Below are positions 51,259 through 60,700 of a DNA stretch of 64,000 bases, one piece after another (position 1 is the stretch's first letter; every line of letters starts with the position of its first letter). The notes beneath the pieces are model-generated. The model worked only from the letters and a program-made list of their open reading frames with translations. It was not told where the DNA came from and did no database searches. Source of the DNA: Neptunicoccus cionae (GTDB taxonomy: Bacteria; Pseudomonadota; Alphaproteobacteria; Rhodobacterales; Rhodobacteraceae). The stretch spans positions 62,001 through 126,000 of the forward strand of contig NZ_PKOJ01000006.1 of the NCBI RefSeq assembly GCF_002860325.1. Reading direction: 5' to 3'. The position numbers and the translations under genes were made by a program.

Positions 51259-52459
51259 CGGTTTTACACCGCTGCGCGAACAGGCGGACCTTTCGCGCGG
51301 CACGGCATCAGCCCTGTATGCTCCAGCGCGATTGCACACTGTCGGGTCACAGCCCCGCGTGGCAATCATCCATTACTGGTTGGTGGGGATGCGCGGCGGC
51401 GAAAAGGTGCTGGAATCCCTGTGCCGGATGTACCCGCAGGCAGATATTTTCACCCATGTTTACACCCCCGAGACCATCAGCGATCTGATAAATGGTCATA
51501 CGGTCAAAACAACCTCTGTTTCGCGGCTTCCTATGGCAGCGAAAATGTATCAGAAATACCTGCCCTTCATGCCCCGCGCATTAGAGGAGATCGACCTGAC
51601 CGGATATGATCTGGTGATTTCGAGCGAGGCTGGCCCCGCCAAGGGCGTGATCGCGCCACCGGAGGCACCCCATTTGTGCTACTGCCATTCCCCTATGCGG
51701 TACCTTTGGGACCAATATCACACCTATCGCAACGGTGCTGGGGTGATCACACGGGCTCTGATGCCCCATCTGGCCCACGGGTTGCGGTCTTGGGATGTAA
51801 CAAGTGCCGCGCGTGTAGACGGGTTCGTAGCCAACTCAAACCATGTGGCCGCGCGTATCCGCAAATACTGGCGCCGTGACGCCGATGTCGTGCATCCCCC
51901 TGTGGCTGTCGAGGATTTTGCACCGGTTTCCAAAAGCGAAAGAGGCGATTTCTACCTTTGGGCAGGCGAACTGGCATCCTACAAACGCCCCGACATTGCG
52001 ATAGAGGCCTTTCGACATTTGAAAAAGCCGCTGGTCGTGATCGGTGGGCCGGACAAGACGTGGAAAAAGCTGGCCCGCACCGCACCGGATAATGTGACAT
52101 TCCTGGGTAAAGTGCCCTTCCCCGTGCTGAAGGACCATATGGCCCGCTGCAAGGCACTGATCTTTCCTGGAGAAGAGGATTTTGGCATTATTCCGGTCGA
52201 AGTTATGGCCTCGGGCCGCCCTGTGATCGCCTATGGTCGCGGCGGGGCGCTCGATACTGTGCTGGACCGTCAGACAGGCCTTTTGTTTCCGGACTGTTCG
52301 GTGGGAGGACTTGTCGAAGCGGTAGAAACCTTTGAGGCAGAGCAACTGGACGGATTGAACCCGCTTGCATTGACCCGACATGCAGCAAACTTCGATGAAA
52401 CCGCATTTCAGGCGGGCATTGCGCGGAATATTGGCGATCTCGGCTTCGCCCCGCGTTAG
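51248..52459 (+). CDS. Family 4 glycosyltransferase, EPS locus
   Basis: A 403-residue GT-B enzyme; the ATG at 51248 lies inside the end of the autokinase gene (11 base overlap), so it is coupled to it. The donor-site motif is GEEDFGIIPVEVMASGRPV (E-x7-E), with HYWLVGMRGGEKVLE at the N-terminus and CYCHSPMRYLWDQY in the acceptor part, which is the usual pattern of this mannosyltransferase-like group. The donor sugar is unproven. Confidence 0.88.
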   Translation: MKNNGFTPLREQADLSRGTASALYAPARLHTVGSQPRVAIIHYWLVGMRGGEKVLESLCRMYPQADIFTHVYTPETISDLINGHTVKTTSVSRLPMAAKMYQKYLPFMPRALEEIDLTGYDLVISSEAGPAKGVIAPPEAPHLCYCHSPMRYLWDQYHTYRNGAGVITRALMPHLAHGLRSWDVTSAARVDGFVANSNHVAARIRKYWRRDADVVHPPVAVEDFAPVSKSERGDFYLWAGELASYKRPDIAIEAFRHLKKPLVVIGGPDKTWKKLARTAPDNVTFLGKVPFPVLKDHMARCKALIFPGEEDFGIIPVEVMASGRPVIAYGRGGALDTVLDRQTGLLFPDCSVGGLVEAVETFEAEQLDGLNPLALTRHAANFDETAFQAGIARNIGDLGFAPR

Positions 52460-52465
52460 GGGCGT

Positions 52466-54268
52466 TCAGGGCGTTGGCAGTGTAAACAGTTCCACAAAAC
52501 TTTCAGCCCCTGCACCACTGTGCAGTGTGATCTGTGCCATCTGCGGATGGCTTTCCTGATGGGGGTCACCGCCTGTATTCATGTTTCGGGCAAGACGCGG
52601 AAAGCTGCTGCCCGCAACATGCAACCGCAACTTGTGACCGGTTTTGACGCGATAGGCGATATGGCGCAGGGAAACCTCTGCACGGTACCCCTGATCCGGC
52701 TGCATAAGCTCGGGCGCGTCAAAACCGTTCCGGTAACGCAGCCGCAAGGCACCCTCTTGTATCAGTATCGAGCGTCCGTCCGGCCCCACATCCGTCAGCC
52801 GCACGACCAGATCCGTATCCGGAACATTGGTTGAAACATGTAATACAGCCCTGAGCGGTCCGGCAATATCAAGGGGATTTCCGAACGGTTCGCTGGTATA
52901 GATCAAAAGATCTTCCCGCGCCTCCAGCGGGGATTGGTCCAAAGGCCCCGCACGGGAGTCCGGGTCGCCCGTACAACAGATCGCACCGCCAATGGTCGGC
53001 ACCGGATCGGCAGGATCGGACCGGAAGATTCGATCATCTGGTGCCGCGTCAGGTGTGCTGCTTAATGCTTCGCCCCGCAGATAAAGTTTCTGCGCGCGGG
53101 CGGCCCGTGGCGGCCACACCTCTGTGGCGAGCCAGTCGTCGCGGTTGAGCATATACGGCTGAAAAGTTGGCAGGGACGGTTCCACCTGCCCTTTCAGATG
53201 CGCATCCATAAACGATAGGTATATCCCGTCCAAATCGGTTGTACCCTGCGGAGACACCGCCACATCGCCCACACTTCCGTTGTAAAGCGGCCCTGCCATA
53301 TCGCAATGGGTTGCCGGAGCGATCAAGAACCGGCTTTCAGGGCTGTTCTTGCGGATCATGTCAAACAGCTGAAAGCTGAAACCGATGCCGTAATCATACC
53401 ACGTATCTACCATCAGGGTTGGTATATCAAAGCTGTCCTGATCCGAGATATATCCCCAAGCCTTGTGAATTTGAGGATCGTCAAACCCGCTTAACAACTC
53501 TTCAAAGTCCGTGTCATCCGCGCGGTAACGGGAAACTGCCTCTGATACCGGCAGAGTCTGCAACGCTTTCTTGTAGTCTGCGGCCGGAGCGTGCATCAGA
53601 TCACCTATCTTGCCGCCCTGCCCGTGAAACCAGCCGAAACCGGAGGCAAGGTTCAGGATTCCCCCTTCAAAAAACCCGAAAAAACCATAGGCACCTTGCG
53701 CAGTCCCGATTGAGCCGCCGGCCCCCATAGGGATCATCGCGCGGTGGGCGGGGTGGCGTTCTGCGGCCAGCAACACCTGCGCTTCGCCCAGCGCAGAGCA
53801 TCCTATTGTGCCCACACGCGGCAACGCCCAGTCTTGCGCGACAATCCAGTCAAGTGTGGCCACGCCGTCGCCCCGTTCGTTCGGGTATGGTGCGAACACC
53901 CCGCCAGAGCCGTAACGCCCGCGCATGTCCTGCACCACAACAGCGTAATCGTGGGCGGTAAACAGACGAACCCAATGCAGTGCTTCGCCGTATACCCGCT
54001 TACCATAAGGTAGCCGCACCAGAACCACCGGCTTTTGCGCAGCGCCGCCTTCGGGCAGATATATGTCTGTCGCCAGCGTCACACCATCGGGCATTACGAC
54101 CTGATGTTCCTGCACGTCGGTTTCAACCAATAAGCCTGCCGCAAATGCGCGAAACTCCAACATCTGTTTTACAGGGCGCAGAAAGGCGCGGCCTTGTTCC
54201 GTCAAGACCAGAACAGCGGCAAGCAAGGACAACAAGAACGTCAGCCGGATCAGGACGGATTTCAACAT
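52466..54268 (-). CDS. Membrane-anchored CocE/NonD family hydrolase
   Basis: An alpha/beta hydrolase of 600 residues with an N-terminal membrane helix (residues 5-24). The catalytic Ser lies in GTIGCSALGEAQV, the Asp in LMVDTWYDYGIG and the His in LIAPATHCDMAG, and the C-terminal 220 residues are the jelly-roll of X-Pro dipeptidyl-peptidase-type enzymes. The family hydrolyses esters and amides, including acyl-peptides. It is divergent from the PPTase gene and next to the PKS/NRPS operon, so it might cleave, mature or release the product (inference). Only 6 bp separate its end from the EPS glycosyltransferase. Confidence 0.86.
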   Translation of the reverse strand: MLKSVLIRLTFLLSLLAAVLVLTEQGRAFLRPVKQMLEFRAFAAGLLVETDVQEHQVVMPDGVTLATDIYLPEGGAAQKPVVLVRLPYGKRVYGEALHWVRLFTAHDYAVVVQDMRGRYGSGGVFAPYPNERGDGVATLDWIVAQDWALPRVGTIGCSALGEAQVLLAAERHPAHRAMIPMGAGGSIGTAQGAYGFFGFFEGGILNLASGFGWFHGQGGKIGDLMHAPAADYKKALQTLPVSEAVSRYRADDTDFEELLSGFDDPQIHKAWGYISDQDSFDIPTLMVDTWYDYGIGFSFQLFDMIRKNSPESRFLIAPATHCDMAGPLYNGSVGDVAVSPQGTTDLDGIYLSFMDAHLKGQVEPSLPTFQPYMLNRDDWLATEVWPPRAARAQKLYLRGEALSSTPDAAPDDRIFRSDPADPVPTIGGAICCTGDPDSRAGPLDQSPLEAREDLLIYTSEPFGNPLDIAGPLRAVLHVSTNVPDTDLVVRLTDVGPDGRSILIQEGALRLRYRNGFDAPELMQPDQGYRAEVSLRHIAYRVKTGHKLRLHVAGSSFPRLARNMNTGGDPHQESHPQMAQITLHSGAGAESFVELFTLPTP

Positions 54269-54300
54269 AGGCCTGAACCTCTCGACCTGTGGGGGGAGTT

Positions 54301-55008
54301 ATGCCAGTGTCGCCGGAACAGCTGAAGCGACAGGGCAATGCCGGTTTGAATGTGAATATTGATCTTTGGGTCTGGGATCTGGACGCGCGGCAGGATGTTG
54401 ACCTGTCGGTGCTGTGCAACGAAGAACAGCAGCGCGCCGGTAGATTTGTGCAGCCCTTGCACCAAAACCGCTATGCCGTTGGCCGCGCAACGCTGAGACA
54501 TATTCTGGCGCGATACACGGGCATCTCCGCATCGGGACTTGCGTTTGACTATGGGCCAAACGGAAAGCCGTCCCTTTCGGGGGAAGTGTTCTTCAACCTC
54601 AGCCATTCCGAGAACACTGCCGCTCTTGCTGTCACCAAAGGCTGCGATCTCGGGCTCGACATCCAGCATTACCGCCCAGTGGAAACGGACCTTGCGGAAC
54701 GCTTCTTTTCCCTGTCCGAACGAAAAGAACTGGCAGCCATAGGGGCTGAGAGGTTTGCTGACGGGTTCTTCCGGTGCTGGACCCGCAAGGAAGCGGTGTT
54801 GAAAGCCCATGGTGAAGGGCTTTCGGTGGAACTGGACAGTTTTGACGTTACCCTGACACCGGACGCGCCACCACAACTGCTGCGCTACGCACCCGATCCG
54901 TCTTGTGTAGAAAATCTGACTTTGCATCATCTTGATTTCGCACCAGAACTGGTGGGCGCGATTGCCGTATTCAGCCACGCACGCCCTGTTACCATTACAC
55001 GCCGCTGA
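54301..55008 (+). CDS. 4'-phosphopantetheinyl transferase (Sfp type)
   Basis: A 235-residue enzyme that loads phosphopantetheine on carrier proteins. Motifs are NLSHSENTAALAV, GLDIQHYRP (Mg site; the usual middle Glu is Gln) and FRCWTRKEAVLKAHGEGL (Lys, Glu). The start is unclear: the ATG at 54301 is close behind GGGGGGAG, and a GTG at 54289 is possible. It is convergent with the PKS/NRPS operon, whose three visible carrier domains it should activate. Confidence 0.9.
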   Translation: MPVSPEQLKRQGNAGLNVNIDLWVWDLDARQDVDLSVLCNEEQQRAGRFVQPLHQNRYAVGRATLRHILARYTGISASGLAFDYGPNGKPSLSGEVFFNLSHSENTAALAVTKGCDLGLDIQHYRPVETDLAERFFSLSERKELAAIGAERFADGFFRCWTRKEAVLKAHGEGLSVELDSFDVTLTPDAPPQLLRYAPDPSCVENLTLHHLDFAPELVGAIAVFSHARPVTITRR

Positions 55009-55037
55009 CACGGCCTTTAAAGCTGAACCGCCATCGT

Positions 55038-57761
55038 TTAGCGCGCCAGAAAGCTTTCGATTTTTTGCGCCAGCTCTCCGGTGCCACTGATCTGTCCCTT
55101 GACGACGGAAACATCATCAATCGACACAGTCTGTAGATTGTCCCCTGCGATTTTTTCCCAGCCGATAGAGGGTAGGAAGCCCTTACCGGTCGGTGTAATC
55201 CGCGTCACAACGTGGAGGATCGGAAAGTCCAACGGTTCGGGACGGTACACGTTCCGCGCCTGCGAGATATACTCGACAAAGCCTTCCTGTTCGGCTGTCA
55301 TATCCGTTGCGCGCACACGGTCCATAAACCCGAGCTTCGTGGCCATTGTCAGCACACCTGATTTTCGCACGATCCGGTAACTGCCCAGCATGGCTGCCAA
55401 AGACATCCGCCCCTTGCGCACCTGCCGCATCCGGTTGCCCAGCGCATAGAGTTTTTCGCGCCGGCGCTGGATCCGGTCAGCACGGATACCGGCCACATAA
55501 CCGGGCTCCCAGCAATCCTTGATCACCACACCAGTAATTTCGTGCCCTTTGGCTTGTAAGACCCGCGCGGCTTCCAGCGCAATGTTGCCGTGCACACAAG
55601 CCCCGAACAACAGATACGGTCCTTGCGGCTGATGTGCCTCTATGACCTTGGCATATTCGGCGGCAATCTCCAGAAAGCTGCGTTCGGACTGGTCGATGCC
55701 CCGTGTGCCATCAAACAGACGCACACAGACCGACGGACGGCTTTGGCTGAAATGTTCTGAAGCGTTCAGGATCAGGCTGATGTCATTGATCGAGATAATC
55801 TGCTGACCGTCCCCGTCTGTGCGGATCGGTTCGACCCGCCAGTCGGTTTCAACCGCTAGGGCCTGCGGCGCGATCTGAGGTGCAAGATGGGCCACCAGTT
55901 CGGAAACGGTCGGCGACTCGTAAACAGCCGCCACCCCAAGACTGACATTCCACTCCTTGCGGATGCGTGACACCATGCGCACCGCCAGCAGGGAATGCCC
56001 CCCCAACTCGAAGAAGCTGCGATCTGTGGGGATGCTGCGCTGTTCCAGCAAATCCTGCCAGATGGCAATTATCCCTTGTTCCAGATCGTTTTGCGGCTTC
56101 GCTGCTTTGCTTTGCAGCGCAACCACTTGCGCTGGAACGGGCAACTGCGCCTGATCCTGCGGCAAGGTCGCCAGCACGCTAATTCCGGCAAGCGCTGCGT
56201 CTTCGCCCATGGCTGACAGATGCTGCATCAAAATCTGCGGCAGGGTCTCCAGCGCCATCAGGGGTGACGGATTTGCCGTGACATAGCCCCACCGCCCGCG
56301 CGGTTGATCGACCGTTACCGCTTGGGCCACGAAGGGATGGGATTGCAGCGTTTGTGCAATCGGGTCTTCTGGCAAGGTCGAATCTTCCTCAGCTTGTGCA
56401 TTACCTTGCACCAGCGGCAGGTTCCCCAGCGTGAAAGCTCCGGTCTCGAACACATGTGCAAAGCTTTGTTTGATCATTTGCAGCAGGGCTTTGATCGTCT
56501 CTGGCTTATAGAGGTTCGGTGAATATTCGATATTCAAACGCCAGCCGGTTGGACGCCCGATTATGACGATGTCCAGATCGCGCGAGGCCCCCGGAGTGAA
56601 AGTCGGTTTTGAGACCATCGCGAAATCGCCATAGGTTTCATCTTCCATAAATACATGCTGGAGATTGAAGTTCATCGAAATCAGCGGCGCACGAGAGGCA
56701 TCGCGCACAGGATTCACCACCTCGACCAGTTTGGAGAACGGCAGGTTTTGATGAACCAGCGCGCCTTCGACAACGGATTTCGTTTGCGCGACATGGTCTG
56801 CAAAACTCTTGCTCGCACGTGTGGGCAGTCGCAACACCTGGTTGTTGATGAACGGGCCGATCAGCGGTTCCAGCTCCACCTCTTGGCGGCCTGCAATCGG
56901 GGTGCCAAACAACACCTCGTCCGCCCCCGTTACACGGTGCAGCGCAGCCGATGCGACCGCCGCACCGATTACAAAGGGCGAGGTACCGTTAGCCTTGGCC
57001 ACACGTTCCATCGCTTCGGCAAAATCATCCTGCAAGGCGGTATTCAGATAGGAAATTTCAGTATTGCGGGCCTTGGGACGGGGGAAATCCGTCGGCAGTT
57101 CAAAATATGGCGCGTCTTTCATCTGTTCACGCCAATAGGCGGTATCCTCCTCCAGCACACCGGACGCAAGGTACTGTTGCTGCCAGAGGCTGAAATCACC
57201 GTATTGCAGGGGCAGTTCCGGCAGATCAGGCGTTTTTCCGGCGGCAAAGGCAGCGGCGCTGATGCCAATTTCACGCCCCATGACGCCGATTGAATAGCCA
57301 TCATAGATACTGTGGTGAGCGACCGTCAGCAAACGGCCCCGATCAGAAGCCAGCATAACCAGCGTGGCGCGGATCAATCCGGTGTTGGACAGGTCGAACG
57401 GATAACGGGCAACTTCCGCTGCGATCTCTGCCAGACGATCGTCTTGCGCTTTGCCGTGCAGGTCGGAAATGTCGCGCACCTCCAGATCGAAATCCGCATG
57501 GGTCAGCACCTGTTGCACAGGCGTCCCGTCCTTTTCGACAAAGCGCGTGCGCAGGATTTCATGACGCGCGATAACCAAACGGTAGGCCCGCTCCAGATCA
57601 TCAGGCAAAAACCGGCCCTGCACTTCCCAGCTTATGGCCACATTCAGCGCCGGGTTTCCGGGATGCAACTGGTCGAGAAACCAGAACTGCTGCTGGGCGG
57701 TGGACAGCGGAAACTCCGCTACCACCTGTTCGGGTTCAAACTGCGAATTGATAACGTTCAT
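55038..57761 (-). CDS. NRPS termination protein: C domain, A-domain remnant, PCP, degenerate thioesterase
   Basis: A 907-residue protein. Residues 15-450 are a condensation domain with the intact HHxxxDG motif (H149, H150, D154). Residues 472-555 look like only the C-terminal subdomain tail of an adenylation domain (HPFVAQAV at one end, ISVLATLPQ at the other); the catalytic A core is missing. A peptidyl carrier follows with S590 in FELGGHSLLAV. Residues 640-907 are thioesterase-like, but the nucleophile position is C722 (FGACVHGN) and the position of the catalytic His appears to be D883. Its start overlaps the stop of the large synthase by four bases (ATGA), so the two proteins are made together. 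It is the end of the assembly line visible here. Confidence 0.9.
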   Translation of the reverse strand: MNVINSQFEPEQVVAEFPLSTAQQQFWFLDQLHPGNPALNVAISWEVQGRFLPDDLERAYRLVIARHEILRTRFVEKDGTPVQQVLTHADFDLEVRDISDLHGKAQDDRLAEIAAEVARYPFDLSNTGLIRATLVMLASDRGRLLTVAHHSIYDGYSIGVMGREIGISAAAFAAGKTPDLPELPLQYGDFSLWQQQYLASGVLEEDTAYWREQMKDAPYFELPTDFPRPKARNTEISYLNTALQDDFAEAMERVAKANGTSPFVIGAAVASAALHRVTGADEVLFGTPIAGRQEVELEPLIGPFINNQVLRLPTRASKSFADHVAQTKSVVEGALVHQNLPFSKLVEVVNPVRDASRAPLISMNFNLQHVFMEDETYGDFAMVSKPTFTPGASRDLDIVIIGRPTGWRLNIEYSPNLYKPETIKALLQMIKQSFAHVFETGAFTLGNLPLVQGNAQAEEDSTLPEDPIAQTLQSHPFVAQAVTVDQPRGRWGYVTANPSPLMALETLPQILMQHLSAMGEDAALAGISVLATLPQDQAQLPVPAQVVALQSKAAKPQNDLEQGIIAIWQDLLEQRSIPTDRSFFELGGHSLLAVRMVSRIRKEWNVSLGVAAVYESPTVSELVAHLAPQIAPQALAVETDWRVEPIRTDGDGQQIISINDISLILNASEHFSQSRPSVCVRLFDGTRGIDQSERSFLEIAAEYAKVIEAHQPQGPYLLFGACVHGNIALEAARVLQAKGHEITGVVIKDCWEPGYVAGIRADRIQRRREKLYALGNRMRQVRKGRMSLAAMLGSYRIVRKSGVLTMATKLGFMDRVRATDMTAEQEGFVEYISQARNVYRPEPLDFPILHVVTRITPTGKGFLPSIGWEKIAGDNLQTVSIDDVSVVKGQISGTGELAQKIESFLAR
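56097..56348 (-). other. Remnant of an adenylation domain inside the terminal NRPS protein
   Basis: About 84 residues between the C and PCP domains align by eye with the small C-terminal subdomain of an A domain (a HPxVxxAV start and a VLxxLP end), with the catalytic lysine segment lost. No A3, A5 or A7 motif (SGTTGxPKG, GPTE, YRTGD) is present in this protein. Confidence 0.65.
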
Positions 57762-60700
57762 TGGACAATCCCCACACCCCGCCGCGCACCATTGCGGAAG
57801 TCTTTCAATGACGGCGCAGCGGCGACTTTCGGCACATCTGCCCCGACCCGACTGTCTGCGAAGGCAGCGAGCTCTGAAATGCTCGGGTGATCCAGCAGGT
57901 GTTTGGCTTGCAGGTTCAGACCGGCCTCAACCAGACGGGCCGCAATGCGGAAAACCATCAGGGAATCTACACCAAGATCAAACAGTGTGTCTGTGGTCGA
58001 GATCCCCTCTTGCCCCAGCACGTTCGTCCAGATTTCGAGAATTTTCTCTTCAGTCGGAGTCTTTGCAGTTTGGCCGGAGAGCGCGACGGTATCGACAAGG
58101 ATGTCCGGCGCTGTGTCAGGTTCCGGCAGGCTTTTACGATCCAGCTTTCCGTTGGCCGTCTGAGGCAAGGCTTCAAGCATCACATAAGCCTGCGGCACCA
58201 TATAGTTCGGCAGCACCGCACCAAGCGACTGGCGCATGTCTGAGGCGTCCGGCGCGGCACCGTTTTCAGCCACGATATAGGCCACAAGCTGACGATCGCC
58301 GCTGGCACGGGTCTTCACGTCCACTGCTGCCTTATGCACTCCGTCAAGGCTGCGCAGCCGGCTTTCTATTTCACCCAGTTCAATGCGGAATCCGCGCAGT
58401 TTCACCTGCGTATCTATCCGGCCCAGAACCTCTATCGTGCCATCGGCGTTCTTGCGGGCAAGATCGCCCGTACGGTAGAGCCGCTGTGGCGTACCGTTCA
58501 CTGTTACGCTGCGAAATGCCTTACCGGTCAGATCGGGGCGATCCAGATACCCTTTGGCCAGCCCGTCCCCGCCTATATTCAGCTCTCCGGTTACACCGAC
58601 AGGAACCGGCTTGTCGGTGTTATCAAGGATCAAGAGATCGGTATTTGCGATGGCGTGACCGATGGTGATCGGTTCATCTGCCGCAACCTTTGCAACAGCC
58701 GACCAGATCGTGGTTTCAGTCGGACCATACATGTTCCACAGTTCCGCCCCCTGCGACAGCATCCTTGCGGCAAGATCGCGGGGCAGTGGTTCACCGCCCG
58801 CCAGCAGCTTCATGCCAGCTTTTGGCGCGAAGCCCGCATCGAGCACCATATCCCACAGGGTTGGCGTGGCCTGCATGACAGTAATGTCGCCCTGTTCCAA
58901 CCGTTCCACCAGCGCGAAACCGTCCAGAACCTGTTCCTTGCTTGCAATCACGCATTTCGCGCCCACAGCCAGCGGCAAGAAAAGTTCCAGCACTGCGATG
59001 TCAAACATCACGGTGGTAACGGATAGCAGTGTATCCTGCGCCGTAAGACCGGGCTTTTGCGCCATGGAGTTCAGGAAGTTTACCACCGCACGGTGCGGGA
59101 TCTCCACACCCTTCGGTGTTCCGGTCGTTCCCGAGGTAAAGATGATATAGGCACTGTCTTCGGGATCATGGGCCACTGGTGCAGGTGTCGTCCCTGCACG
59201 GGCCTTGAACACGTCAATCAGAACCGCGCCGGTCTCTGCCACATAAGACAGACGCGCGGGCGTGTCAGTGACCACAGCGGCCGCACGGGCGGTTTCAAGG
59301 ATCAGCTTCAGACGGGCTTCGGGCTGGGTCGGGTCCAGTGGCAGATAGGTATGCCCTGCCTTCAGGATCGCCAGCAGTGCCACAACCATATTGACCGAGC
59401 GGTCCATCAACAGGCCGATCCGCTGCCCAGCCCCTGTCACCTGCGCCTGAATATGGGCCGCAAGTGCATCGCTGTCCTGTTGCAGGGCGCGGTAGGTCAC
59501 CTGCCTTGTGTCATCTTCCAGCGCCACAGCATCCGGCGTAGCCAAAGCCATCCGCTCCACCAGAGTCTGGATCATGGCCGAACGGTCATAGTCCTGATAC
59601 CCGTTATCTGCCGCTACCGCCTGTGCCGGCAACGTCAACGACAGGTCCTGCACAGCCTGCTGCGGATTTTCTGAGAGCCCGCGCAAGACCTGTTCCAGAT
59701 GTCCGACCCAACGATCGATAGTAGATCCTTTATAAACTTCGCTGTTGTAATCCACATCCACCCGCAGGCCGTCTCTGGCTTCTACCACATTGAAGAACAT
59801 GTCGAAATTCGACGCGGCTTTCCGGTTCGGGGCGAGCTTTACCGACACCGCTCCCATATCCAGATCTTCCGGCAGGGTTTCCAGATTGAACTGGATTTCC
59901 GTCAGCGGCAGCCGGTTCAATGCCCGTGGCACGTTCAGATCCTGTACCAATGTCCCGAAGGTGTAATCCTGATGCTCAAAGGCATCCATGACGGCGCCGC
60001 TCACCCGCTTCAAATGGGCTGACACCGGTTCTGCCGGATCAAAAGCCGCACGTACCGGCAGGAAATTCACGGCGTGGCCGATCATATGCGGGTTGGCAAG
60101 CTGCGCCTGACCGCCCGTCGGCACACCGATCACCACGTCATTGCTCCCTGACAGACGGCCAAGTGTCATTTGCACGGCAGCAAACAGGGTAGCGAAAAGG
60201 GTGCAGCCCTGTTTCGCACCGGCCTTCCGGGCTGCAACCATCACATCCGCGGGGATGAACCGCGTCAGGGTCGCACCGGCATAACTGCGCCGCTGTGGGC
60301 GCGGATGGTCATGGGGCAGCTCCGGCAGGGCAGGAATATCCTGATATTGCGCGGCCCAGAAGGCGCGGGTTTCGGGGCGTGCTGTACCCTGCTGTTCTGT
60401 ACGGGCATGAGCCGCAAAGGAAGCAGGCACCGGCAGGTCACCGGCCTTACCACCGGTTTCCGCGCGGTAGAATGCTGCGAGTTCTTCGAAGATGATGTTA
60501 TAAGACCAACCGTCACAAATGATGTGATGGGCGTTCAGCACCAATCCGTGATTGCCCTGACCGTTCGTCACCAGACGCGCCCGAACGGGCGGTTTTGCTG
60601 TCAGGTCAAAGGCATAGCGAGCTTCTTCATCCGCAATCCGGTCCAGAACCGCATCTAATGTACCATCAGGTGCCGGAATCTGCTCCACCTCCAAATGGTA

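Noticed and set aside
54641-54680. PPTase Mg-site Gln in GLDIQ as a sign of inactivity
   Set aside because: The middle Mg ligand varies in active Sfp-type enzymes; the outer Asp and the later WxxKEA segment are intact.
54262-55011. 249-codon minus-strand frame opposite the PPTase
   Set aside because: The plus-strand frame carries complete Sfp-type motifs; the minus frame is a shadow.
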